Of a stretch of DNA of 64,000 nt, positions 51,252 to 58,380 are shown piece after piece; position 1 is the stretch's first letter; each line of letters opens with the position of its first letter. The notes under the pieces are model-generated. The model made no database searches. It saw only the letters and a list, made by a program, of their open reading frames with translations, and was not told the origin of the DNA. Made by a program: the position numbers and the translations under genes. The stretch is from Microbacterium sp. SZ1 (GTDB lineage: Bacteria > Actinomycetota > Actinomycetes > Actinomycetales > Microbacteriaceae), in NCBI RefSeq assembly GCF_002362255.1, contig NZ_LPVV01000012.1, positions 186,001 through 250,000 of the forward strand. Direction: 5' to 3'.

Positions 51252-51332
51252 CCCGAGATCAGGACGCTGCACCGAGATCAGGACGATCCACGCCCGGATC
51301 TCCTGATCTCGGGCAAGACTCCTGATCTCGGG
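51252..51332. repeat. Intergenic REP-like element, two direct and two inverted 12-13 bp units
   Basis: CCGAGATCAGGA occurs at about 51253-51264 and 51272-51283, and its reverse complement TCCTGATCTCGG at 51301-51312 and 51320-51331. The outer and inner copies can pair as nested stems. It fills most of the 114-base spacer between two convergent genes, where it may act as a bidirectional terminator. Confidence 0.75.
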
Positions 51333-51357
51333 ATGCAGAGGATGCGAGGGGATGCCG

Positions 51358-52002
51358 TCAGCGGAAGCCGTCGGCGACGATCGGCGCCAGCGACGCTCCG
51401 ATCTGGTCGGCCGGACGCTTGCGTCGCTTGACCTCGAACGTGTGTCCGCCACCCTCGATCCAGGCGACCCGGGCGTCCTGACAGGTCGCCACGACCTCGT
51501 CGAACTGGGATCGAGGCTGGATGAACGGATCGTTCGTCCCCTCCACGAACAGCTGCGGCACCGTGATCGCGGGAAGATGCTCGGCTCGGGGCTTCTCGGG
51601 TTTTCCCGGGGCGTGCAGCGGGTACCCGAGGTAGACGAGTCGATCGACCGCCAGACCCTGAGCCACCGCCATCGACGCCATCCGACCGCCGTAGGACTTG
51701 CCCGCGGCCCAGATCTCAGCGTCGGGACGCTGTTCGCGGACTGCCGCGACGACGGCATCCCATGTCGCGATGGCGTGAGCAGCCGGCCCCGGCATCCGGC
51801 GCCCCTGCTCCACGTAGGGGAAGTTGAATCGCAGCGTCGTGAAGCCGAGGTCGTTCAGCGCGTCGGCGAACCCGGTGAGGAACGGGTGGTCCTTGCCCGT
51901 GCCCGCGCCGTGCGCGATCGCGACGACCGTGCCGCCGTCGCCCGCCCAGTCTGCGGACACAGTGGTCTCCCCCGTGAGCAGGACGACGCGGATGTCGACC
52001 AT
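51358..52002 (-). CDS. Alpha/beta hydrolase (KANL3/TEX30-like)
   Basis: A 214-residue serine hydrolase fold. The nucleophile is in WAAGKSYGGRMAS, the acid in VEGTNDPFIQP and the histidine in IEGGGHTFEVKR, so the Ser-Asp-His triad is present. VAIAHGAGTGKDHPFL forms the oxyanion region. The size and the HGAGTGKDHPF motif match the KANL3/TEX30-type or dienelactone-hydrolase-like group, with unknown substrate. The ATG at 52002 overlaps the previous stop by one base (TGATG). The frame is open upstream but runs through the preceding gene. It ends a three-gene unit with DUF4870 and the stress protein. Confidence 0.88.
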   Translation of the reverse strand: MVDIRVVLLTGETTVSADWAGDGGTVVAIAHGAGTGKDHPFLTGFADALNDLGFTTLRFNFPYVEQGRRMPGPAAHAIATWDAVVAAVREQRPDAEIWAAGKSYGGRMASMAVAQGLAVDRLVYLGYPLHAPGKPEKPRAEHLPAITVPQLFVEGTNDPFIQPRSQFDEVVATCQDARVAWIEGGGHTFEVKRRKRPADQIGASLAPIVADGFR

Positions 52003-52646
52003 CAGCCGCGCAGGTACGGGATCGCGAACGGCACGCGCATGACCTTGCCTGCCGACGCTCGCACCATCCCGACGATCACGAGCACGAGGTGCAGGATTCC
52101 GACGGCGACGTAAAGCAGGATGATCGTGCCGAACGGGAAGAAACCGGTGATCGGACCGTCGGCCGACAGCACTCCGAGCAGCACGAAGTGCGTGACGAGG
52201 AGGCCCGTCGACACGAGCAGGTACGTGAGCCCCCAGTTGAGCGCGGATCGCGCGTTCTCCCGTGCGACTCCGCCTGCCCGACGCGACGCTCCGCCGCTGA
52301 CGGCCATGGCAATGCCCGAGGCGATGCCGCCGACGAAGGGGAACGGGACGAGGATCAGCAGACCGAGCGCCCAGGGAAGCAGACCGCGCGGCGGAGCAGT
52401 GACCGCGTACGCGCCGGCGGGGTATCCGGCCGGGGGCTGCGGGTACCCCGCGGGCGGATGCGGATACGGAGTCTGCCCGTACTGCGGAGGCGCTGGAGGG
52501 GCGACCGGCGGCTGTGGCTGTGGCTGTGGCTGTGGCTGTGGCTGCGGAGTCTGCCCGTACTGCGGAGGCGGGGCCACCGGCGGATGCTGAGGCGGAGCGT
52601 ACTGCGGCTGCTGCGGCTCGGAGTGTCGTTGCGCGTCTTCGCTCAT
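52002..52646 (-). CDS. DUF4870 membrane protein with Pro/Gln repeat region
   Basis: A 214-residue protein. Residues 1-80 are Pro/Gln/Tyr-rich (PQYGQTP, PQPQPQPQPQ) and disordered. The DUF4870 domain has about three membrane segments (LLPWALGLLILVPFPFVG, LTYLLVSTGLLVTHFVLLGV and TIILLYVAVGILHLVLVIVG) with RENARSALNWGLTYLL, a family motif, between them. The function is unknown. ATG at 52646 overlaps the stress-protein stop by one base (TGATG), and the next stop overlaps the hydrolase start in the same way, so the three are tightly coupled. Confidence 0.88.
   Translation of the reverse strand: MSEDAQRHSEPQQPQYAPPQHPPVAPPPQYGQTPQPQPQPQPQPQPPVAPPAPPQYGQTPYPHPPAGYPQPPAGYPAGAYAVTAPPRGLLPWALGLLILVPFPFVGGIASGIAMAVSGGASRRAGGVARENARSALNWGLTYLLVSTGLLVTHFVLLGVLSADGPITGFFPFGTIILLYVAVGILHLVLVIVGMVRASAGKVMRVPFAIPYLRG
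52510..52545. repeat. Hexanucleotide tandem repeat coding Pro-Gln
   Basis: GGCTGT is repeated five times from 52510, with a sixth imperfect copy GGCTGC. A change in unit number would keep the frame and lengthen or shorten the PQ run in DUF4870. Confidence 0.85.
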
Positions 52647-53353
52647 CAGGCGCCTTCCGGCCTGGGAGCGCGCGGCGCGTCGGCATCCGGCGTGTCGACG
52701 GGCGGTGCGGCCGGATCGGCGGGGCGAGGCGGGATCACCGGGTCCGCGGTCGGGTTGTCGCCCTCGCCGGGCTTGGCAGCCGGCTCTTCGGGAGCGGCCG
52801 GCGGCGGGGTGGGCTGACCCCCGGTCGGGATGCGCTCCCCGTACTTGGGCGGCTCGTCGAGGTCGACAGGAGGACGCACGGTCGCGGGTCGCACAGCGCC
52901 GAGCACCTGCCGGGCCTTGGCGAGCGACGTCGCCTGCACACGCACCTCGTAGTGGTCGGCGGCGAACTGCGTGACGCTCGCGAAGTCGCGGCGTCGCCGC
53001 ACGATCGCGTAGGTCACGAGGCTCAGCAGCATGCCGAGCGCGACGCCGATGAAGACGAAGCCGACGAAGAGCTGGATCGGGACCTCGGGGTTGCCGAGCA
53101 CGAGGATGGCGGAGAGGAAGAGCCCGATGAGCACGCCGTTGATGGCGCCGGAGCGCGCGGCGGCTGCGTAGCCGAGCCGCCCGGTGATGCGCTCCACGGT
53201 GCGGACGCTCTGTCCGACGATCGCGATGTCTCGCGCCGGGACCCCCTGGGCGATCAGCTTGGAGACGGTCTTCTGCGCGCCCTCGTAATCGCGGGTCGAG
53301 GCGACGATCTCTCCCTCGTCGCGACCGTCTGCGGGGCGGTTCAGCATGCTCAT
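52646..53353 (-). CDS. General stress protein family (YflT/PF11181-like) membrane protein
   Basis: A 235-residue protein. The N-terminal YflT-like domain has EIVASTRDYEGAQKTVSKLI and ARDIAIVGQSVRTVERITG. Two membrane segments follow (SGAINGVLIGLFLSAILVLG and LFVGFVFIGVALGMLLSLVT), then a cytoplasmic part YEVRVQATSLAKARQVLG and a Pro-rich tail of about 70 residues. The family name comes from heat- or salt-induced Bacillus proteins; induction here is not shown. ATG at 53353 is chosen with GGGAG 14 bases upstream, which is a weak site. It is the first gene of the three-gene unit and diverges from the MgtE_N-CBS gene. Confidence 0.85.
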   Translation of the reverse strand: MSMLNRPADGRDEGEIVASTRDYEGAQKTVSKLIAQGVPARDIAIVGQSVRTVERITGRLGYAAAARSGAINGVLIGLFLSAILVLGNPEVPIQLFVGFVFIGVALGMLLSLVTYAIVRRRRDFASVTQFAADHYEVRVQATSLAKARQVLGAVRPATVRPPVDLDEPPKYGERIPTGGQPTPPPAAPEEPAAKPGEGDNPTADPVIPPRPADPAAPPVDTPDADAPRAPRPEGA

Positions 53354-53452
53354 CCGGCCATTCTCCCATGTCGTCCACCTCGGAGCCCTGGAACGTACGA
53401 CCGCCGCGGACTGCACAGCTCTCCATCGGGCGCCGCGGACTACGCTGGACGG

Positions 53453-54733
53453 GTGAGCACACAACGGGTATTCGCCGCGCGCCTGGCAGGGTGCGCCGTC
53501 TTCGACCCCGTGGGCGACCGGCTCGGCAAGGTCCGTGACGTCGTCATCGTGTATCGAAGTACGGCCGCGCCGCGCGTGATCGGACTCGTCGTCGAGATCC
53601 CCGGGCGTCGACACGTGTTCCTCTCCATCGGACGCGTCACCTCGATCCGCTCCGGCCAGGTCATCACCACCGGACTCATCAACGTGCGCCGGTTCTCGCC
53701 GCGCGCGGGCGAGGTGCGCATCCTCGCCGAGCTGCTGGGACGCCGCGTCACCCTCGTCGACGGCACCGGCGACGCCGTGATCGAGGATGTCGCGATCGAG
53801 CCCAATCGCCTCGGCGAGTGGGCGATCAGCCAGCTGTTCCTGCGCCGTCCGAAGACCAGCGCATCGCCGTTCGCGAAGGGCCCGACGACCTTCGCGGCGT
53901 GGAGTGAGGTCGCCGAGCAGCGCTCCCCCGGAGAATCGCAGTCGGCCGAGCAGCTCGTCGCGTCCTACTCCGAGCTGCACGCCGCCGACCTGGCGAACAC
54001 ACTCCTCGATCTGCCGCAGCAGCGCATGATCGAGGTCGCCGAGGAACTCTCCGACGACCGTCTCGCCGACGCCCTCGAGGAGATGCCCGAGGACGAGCAG
54101 GTCCACATCCTCGACCGTCTCGGCGACGAGCGCGCCGCCGACATCCTCGACCAGATGGAGCCGGACGACGCCGCCGACCTCCTCGCGCAGTTGCCGCCGA
54201 ACCGCCTCGAGCAGCTGCTCGAGCTCATGGAGCCGGAGGAGGCGGAGGACGTCAGGATGCTCCTCCGCTACGGCCCTGACACGGCGGGCGGTCTCATGAC
54301 GCCGGAGCCCATCGTGCTCTCCGCCGACGCCACGGTCGCCGAGGCTCTCGCGCTCATCCGCCGCCACGAGCTGCATCCGGCGCTGGCCGCCGCAGTATTC
54401 GTGACGCTGCCGCCGTTCGAGACGCCGACCGGGCGCCTGCTGGGCATGGTGCACTTCCAGCGGATGCTGCGCTACCCGCCGCACGAGCGCCTCGGCGCCA
54501 TCGTCGACGACAGCCTCGAACCCGTGCCCGTCACAGCCTCCGCCGCCGAGGTCGCGCGCATGCTGGCGAGCTACGACCTGGTCTCGCTCCCCGTGATCGA
54601 CGCCGCGCACCGGCTCGTCGGGGCGATCAGCGTCGATGACGTGCTCGACTACCTGCTGCCCGACGACTGGCGCACGCACGATGACAACGAGAGCCTACAG
54701 CAGCCCCCGCGTGCCAAGAAGGAGGTGGGATGA
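53453..54733 (+). CDS. MgtE N-domain and CBS-pair protein without transport domain
   Basis: A 426-residue soluble protein. Residues 1-140 have two PRC-barrel-like stretches (GDRLGKVRDVVIVYRS, LGRRVTLVDGTGD). Residues 160-290 form an MgtE intracellular N domain with LHAADLANTLLDLPQQ, LADALEEMPEDEQVHIL and ADILDQMEPDDAADLL. A CBS pair with TAGGLMTPEPIVLSADATV and DLVSLPVIDAAHRLVGAIS closes it. The membrane channel of MgtE is absent, so it is probably a Mg2+- or nucleotide-sensing partner, not a transporter (inference). GTG at 53453 has TACGCT (53441-53446) six bases upstream. The stop overlaps the DUF1003 gene start. M. tuberculosis Rv1232c is similar. Confidence 0.9.
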   Translation: MSTQRVFAARLAGCAVFDPVGDRLGKVRDVVIVYRSTAAPRVIGLVVEIPGRRHVFLSIGRVTSIRSGQVITTGLINVRRFSPRAGEVRILAELLGRRVTLVDGTGDAVIEDVAIEPNRLGEWAISQLFLRRPKTSASPFAKGPTTFAAWSEVAEQRSPGESQSAEQLVASYSELHAADLANTLLDLPQQRMIEVAEELSDDRLADALEEMPEDEQVHILDRLGDERAADILDQMEPDDAADLLAQLPPNRLEQLLELMEPEEAEDVRMLLRYGPDTAGGLMTPEPIVLSADATVAEALALIRRHELHPALAAAVFVTLPPFETPTGRLLGMVHFQRMLRYPPHERLGAIVDDSLEPVPVTASAAEVARMLASYDLVSLPVIDAAHRLVGAISVDDVLDYLLPDDWRTHDDNESLQQPPRAKKEVG

Positions 54734-55275
54734 TGGCCCGCTCTCGCAGCCGTTCGCCCCAGCTCGACGCCCCGCTCGGACGCGGCACCTCCCGCCCCCG
54801 GTCCACCTCGCGCGACCGCTTCGGCCGGTTCACGGAGTGGGTCGCCCGAGCGATGGGCACTCCGGCGTTCCTCGTGATCCTGAGCCTGTTCTGCGTGCTG
54901 TGGATCGGCTGGAACACCCTGATGCCCGTCGGCGTGCGCTTCGACGACGCGGCGCTCGGCTTCACCGCACTGACCCTCATGCTCTCCCTGCAGGCGTCGT
55001 ACGCCGCGCCCCTGATCCTGCTCGCCCAGAACCGTCAGGACGACCGCGACCGCGTGCAGATCGAGCAGGACCGGCAGCGCGCAGAGCGCAACCTCGCCGA
55101 CACCGAGTACCTCGCCCGCGAGATCGTCGCGCTGCGCATGTCCCTCGAGGAGCGCAACAACCAGATCGTCACCCGCGACGTGCTGCGTCAGGAGCTGAAG
55201 GCCCTGCTGGCCGAGCTCGGCGAGCACGACGACGCCACCGAGGAGCGGCGGGCCGACAGCCGCGCCACCTCATGA
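54733..55275 (+). CDS. DUF1003 family membrane protein
   Basis: A protein of about 180 residues with a basic Arg/Ser-rich start, two membrane segments (FLVILSLFCVLWIGWNTLMP and TLMLSLQASYAAPLILLA) with the DUF1003 motif ASYAAPLILLAQNRQDDRDR, and a charged coiled-coil end (LRQELKALLAELGEHDDATE). The function is unknown. Two ATG codons lie in tandem at 54730 and 54733; the second is six bases from GGAGGT and fits better, so the first ATG may be read in other annotations. It overlaps the upstream stop and its own stop overlaps the mrp start. Confidence 0.9.
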   Translation: MARSRSRSPQLDAPLGRGTSRPRSTSRDRFGRFTEWVARAMGTPAFLVILSLFCVLWIGWNTLMPVGVRFDDAALGFTALTLMLSLQASYAAPLILLAQNRQDDRDRVQIEQDRQRAERNLADTEYLAREIVALRMSLEERNNQIVTRDVLRQELKALLAELGEHDDATEERRADSRATS

Positions 55276-56396
55276 CGGCGGTCGACGCGGTCCGTGCCGC
55301 CGTCTCCGCCGTGACGGACCCGGAGCTGCGGCGTCCGATCGGCGACCTCGACATGGTGCGCGATATCACGGTCGAGGGCACGACCGTCCAGGTCGGCATC
55401 GTCCTGACGATCGTCGGCTGCCCCGCCGCGGCCCGCATCGAGTCCGACGTGCGCGCCGCCGCGGCATCCGTCCCCGGCGTCGACGACGTCGACGTGCGGG
55501 TCGGCGTGATGACGCCGGCCGAGCGCAAGGCCCTCACCGAGAAGCTCCGTGACGGGCGCGCGCCGCGCCAGATGCCCTTCGGGCCCGAGTCCCTGACCCG
55601 GGTGATCCTCGTGTCGAGCGGCAAGGGCGGCGTCGGCAAGTCGTCGGTGACGGCGAACCTGGCGGTGGCGCTGGCCGATCAGGGCCTCGCCGTCGGACTC
55701 GTGGACGCCGACGTGCACGGCTTCTCCATCCCCGGACTCCTCGGCATCCCCACCGGCACCCAGCCCACGCGTATCGACGACCTCATGCTGCCGCCGGTCG
55801 CCTACGGGGTGAAGACCATCTCCATCGGCATGTTCCTGCGCGACGGCGAGGCGGTCGTCGCGTGGCGCGGTCCGATGCTCCACCGCACGGTGCAGCAGTT
55901 CCTCACCGACGTGTTCTTCGGCGATCTCGACGTGCTGCTCATCGACATGCCGCCGGGCACCGGTGACATCGCGATCTCGATCGGACAGCTGCTGCCGCAC
56001 GCCGAGGTGCTCGTCGTCACCACACCGCAGACAGCAGCGGCCGACGTCGCCATCCGCAGCGGGCTGGTCGCCCGCCAGACCGGGCAGCGCGTGATCGGCG
56101 TCGTCGAGAACATGGGCCCGCTGACGCTGCCCGACGGTTCCGTCCTGGACCTGTTCGGCTCGGGAGGCGGGGCGGCCGTCGCCGCCGCCCTCTCGGACGA
56201 CGCCGCCGTGCCGCTGCTCGCCTCGATCCCGTTCAGCCCCGCGCTGCGGGCCGGCGGCGACCGGGGCGCCCCGATCGTGCTGACCGATGGAACGGATGCC
56301 GCAGCCGCCGCCATCCGCGATCTCGCCCGCAGCCTCGCACGTCAGGGCCGCGGCCTGTCCGGTCGCTCCCTCCCCATGACGGTCGGCCCGTCGTGA
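55272..56396 (+). CDS. mrp: Mrp/NBP35-type P-loop ATPase
   Basis: A 374-residue iron-sulfur carrier family protein. An N-terminal DUF59 domain (DPELRRPIGDLDMVRDI, VGCPAAARIESDV) is followed by the ParA-like ATPase with deviant Walker A SSGKGGVGKSSV, VDADVHGFSIPGLLG and LLIDMPPGTGDIAISI. The CxxC that holds the bridging cluster in E. coli Mrp/ApbC is missing: GVVENMGPLTLPDGS has no cysteines where M-S-x-C-x-x-C is expected. The actinobacterial Mrp I recall also lacks it. ATG at 55272 overlaps the DUF1003 stop (ATGA), and the stop overlaps the next GTG. Confidence 0.93.
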   Translation: MTAVDAVRAAVSAVTDPELRRPIGDLDMVRDITVEGTTVQVGIVLTIVGCPAAARIESDVRAAAASVPGVDDVDVRVGVMTPAERKALTEKLRDGRAPRQMPFGPESLTRVILVSSGKGGVGKSSVTANLAVALADQGLAVGLVDADVHGFSIPGLLGIPTGTQPTRIDDLMLPPVAYGVKTISIGMFLRDGEAVVAWRGPMLHRTVQQFLTDVFFGDLDVLLIDMPPGTGDIAISIGQLLPHAEVLVVTTPQTAAADVAIRSGLVARQTGQRVIGVVENMGPLTLPDGSVLDLFGSGGGAAVAAALSDDAAVPLLASIPFSPALRAGGDRGAPIVLTDGTDAAAAAIRDLARSLARQGRGLSGRSLPMTVGPS

Positions 56397-56872
56397 CCGT
56401 CACCGTCTCCGAGTCCCTCGTGCGCCGCATGGCCCGCGATGCCGCAGTCTACGGTCTCACCCGGCCCTGGGCGATCGTCATGTGGGTCGCACTGGCGGCG
56501 AGCCTCGTGCTCAGCGTCCTGAATCTCACGGCTGGCGCCGGAGTCGGCGACAGCGGATCGGCCGGCTGGCTGCCGCTCGCGAGCGTCGCCCTCATGGCCG
56601 TGGCGATCGGCGCCACGGTCTCGGGAGCACGTCGGGCGGTGCGCGCCGCGATGCCGCCCGGCACGGTCGTCTGGGCTCGGCTGACCGACGAGGATCTCCA
56701 GATCGGCGCCGACCGTCGGGTCTCCGTGATCCCCTACGAGACGTTCCAGGGCATGCGCGTCGGGAGCGACGCCGTCATCCTGCGCGTGCGGGGGTCGTCG
56801 GCGGTCACGGCCGTACCGCGCGCGGTGCTCACCGACGACGAGGTCGCACGGCTCCGCGATCGCATCGGCTGA
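56393..56872 (+). CDS. Two-span membrane protein of unknown family
   Basis: A 159-residue protein with two membrane segments (PWAIVMWVALAASLVLSVL and GWLPLASVALMAVAIGATVS) and a C-terminal soluble domain (VVWARLTDEDLQIGADRRVS, VIPYETFQGMRVGSDAVILRV), similar in plan to YcxB-like bacterial PH-type proteins. The function is unknown. The GTG at 56393 overlaps the mrp stop (GTGA), so it is the last gene of the MgtE_N, DUF1003, mrp unit. It is convergent with tatB, with 19 bases between. Confidence 0.8.
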   Translation: MTVTVSESLVRRMARDAAVYGLTRPWAIVMWVALAASLVLSVLNLTAGAGVGDSGSAGWLPLASVALMAVAIGATVSGARRAVRAAMPPGTVVWARLTDEDLQIGADRRVSVIPYETFQGMRVGSDAVILRVRGSSAVTAVPRAVLTDDEVARLRDRIG

Positions 56873-56891
56873 GCGCTCGATCGGCCTCTGC

Positions 56892-57278
56892 TCAGGTGGC
56901 CTCGGCGTCGTACGGCGGGGGGCTGTCCACCGAGAAGTCCGGTCGCACCGTGGGCTTCTTCGGCGCGACCACTGCAGGCTCCGCGACGACTCCCGCGCTG
57001 GGCGTGGGAGTCGGGGTCCTGTCGTCCTCGAACAGCGCGTCCCTGATGATGCGTCGGGGGTCGTACTGGCGGGGGTCGAGCTTGCGCCAGTCGACGTCGT
57101 CGAGCTCGGGTCCCATCTCGTCGCGCACCCGCGAGCGCGTGTCTCGGAGGAACTCGCCGGCCCGGCGGGCGAGCTTCGCCACGCTCTCGGCATAGCGAGG
57201 CAGCCGCTCAGGTCCGACGAGCAGAACAGCGATCAGACCGATCAGCAGCAGCTTCTCGAACGTGATCCCGAACTGCAT
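56892..57278 (-). CDS. tatB: Sec-independent protein translocase TatB
   Basis: Receptor subunit of the twin-arginine translocase, which binds signal peptides with TatC. One N-terminal membrane helix (FGITFEKLLLIGLIAVLLVG) ends in the hinge GPERLPRYAE, followed by an amphipathic helix (ESVAKLARRAGEFLRDTRSR) and a Pro/Asp-rich tail. The 128-residue length and the glutamate in FEKLL fit TatB over TatA. ATG at 57278 has TAGCCT six bases upstream (57285-57290). tatA and tatC are not here, which is usual for actinobacteria, where tatB is separate. Confidence 0.93.
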   Translation of the reverse strand: MQFGITFEKLLLIGLIAVLLVGPERLPRYAESVAKLARRAGEFLRDTRSRVRDEMGPELDDVDWRKLDPRQYDPRRIIRDALFEDDRTPTPTPSAGVVAEPAVVAPKKPTVRPDFSVDSPPPYDAEAT

Positions 57279-57368
57279 CTGTCCAGGCTACCGCCGCGCC
57301 TGCCCGCCTGCCGCACACCGAGCGCATACGCTGGGAACACACAGACCTCAGTCGGGAGAATCAGGGCA

Positions 57369-58004
57369 ATGAGCGAGAACGATGCGAACGCACGTTTCAT
57401 CCGCGAGTCGATCGTGGAACCGTCCGCGATCGCCCGCGCGCGTGCTCATGCGATCGAACTCGGTGCCGCCCCGGTGAGCGCCGCAGTCGGCTCGCAGATC
57501 GCCGTGCTGGCCGCCGCGACGGGAGCCCGCTCGATGGTCGAGATCGGCACGGGCGCCGGCGTCTCGGGTCTCTGGCTGCTGCGCGGAGCTCCGCAGGCCG
57601 TGCTCACGTCGATCGACAACGAGCCGGAGCACCTCGCCGCAGCGCGGCAGGCGTTCGCCGACGCCCGCATCCCCGCCACCAAGGCGCGGTTCATAACAGG
57701 CCGCGCGGCCGACGTGCTGCCGCGCATGAATGAGGCGTCCTACGACATCGTCCTCGTCGATGCCGACCCCGAGAACGTGATCGAGTACGTCGAGCACGGA
57801 CTGCGGCTGGTGCGCACCGGTGGGATCGTGCTCGTGCCCCGCGTGCTCGTCGGCGGCAAGGTCGCCGACCCGGTGCAGCGCGACGCGGTCACCACCGCGT
57901 TCCGCTCTCTCATCCAGGAGACACAGGAGTCCCCCGCCGTCCTGGCGACGGTCTCGTCGGCCGGCGAGGGCCTGCTGCAGCTCGTCAGCGTCGCCGCCGA
58001 CTGA
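57369..58004 (+). CDS. SAM-dependent O-methyltransferase
   Basis: A 211-residue class I methyltransferase. The SAM-binding motif is MVEIGTGAGVSGLWLL, motif II is LTSIDNEPEHLAAARQAF, and YDIVLVDADPENVIEYVEH is the metal/acceptor region of the catechol/caffeoyl-CoA O-methyltransferase fold. M. tuberculosis Rv1220c, at the same genomic place near tatB, is similar. The acceptor is unknown. ATG at 57369; GGGAG is 15 bases upstream and TACGCT (57328-57333) is a possible -10 with a leader of about 30 bases. In mycobacteria sigE, rseA and htrA stand between this gene and tatB; they are absent here. Confidence 0.91.
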   Translation: MSENDANARFIRESIVEPSAIARARAHAIELGAAPVSAAVGSQIAVLAAATGARSMVEIGTGAGVSGLWLLRGAPQAVLTSIDNEPEHLAAARQAFADARIPATKARFITGRAADVLPRMNEASYDIVLVDADPENVIEYVEHGLRLVRTGGIVLVPRVLVGGKVADPVQRDAVTTAFRSLIQETQESPAVLATVSSAGEGLLQLVSVAAD

Positions 58005-58043
58005 GCGCATCGACCGCGTCCGGCGGCGATCGCCGCACGGACG

Positions 58044-58079
58044 CGAAGAGGGCGACGGATCTCTCCGTCGCCCTCTTCG
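58044..58079. terminator. Strong terminator after the O-methyltransferase gene
   Basis: CGAAGAGGGCGACGGA (58044-58059) pairs with TCCGTCGCCCTCTTCG (58064-58079) over TCTC, 16 bp perfect. It also stands after the convergent DUF3117 gene, whose stop is at 58110. Confidence 0.8.
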
Positions 58080-58109
58080 GTGGTCCGCGTCGAGCGGACC
58101 GGAGTTCGA

Positions 58110-58283
58110 TCAGGCCGGCGCTACGACGGCTGCCAGCACGTCGTGAAGCTCCTTCGCCTCAGCGTCGTTCACGGACACGACCAGGCGGCCGCCGCCTTCG
58201 AGCGGGACACGCACGATGATGAGGCGCCCTTCTTTCACGGCCTCCATCGGTCCGTCTCCGGTCCTCGGCTTCATCGCTGCCAT
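58110..58283 (-). CDS. DUF3117 small protein
   Basis: A 57-residue protein beginning MAAMKPRTGDGPMEAVKEG and containing VPLEGGGRLVVSV, nearly the same as M. tuberculosis Rv1211, the type member of DUF3117. No function is known. ATG at 58283 follows AAAGGAG at a good distance. The gene stands alone between two terminator-like regions, with TAAACT at 58317-58322 (minus strand) as a possible -10 about 30 bases upstream. The strong conservation for such a short soluble protein is notable. Confidence 0.93.
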   Translation of the reverse strand: MAAMKPRTGDGPMEAVKEGRLIIVRVPLEGGGRLVVSVNDAEAKELHDVLAAVVAPA

Positions 58284-58380
58284 CGTGGGCTCCTTTTCCT
58301 CCGGTGGTATGCGATCAGTTTATCGGGTGCAACCGAGACCTGGATGTCCGCTGAGAAGAAATGCAATCACGCGTTAACAT

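Noticed and set aside
51252..51332. CRISPR-like array
   Set aside because: The units are 12-13 bases, two are inverted, spacing is irregular and no cas genes are near.
52646..54679. Extension of the stress-protein frame upstream to 677 residues
   Set aside because: The upstream part is antisense to the MgtE_N-CBS gene and lacks homology; ATG at 53353 starts the recognisable YflT-like domain.
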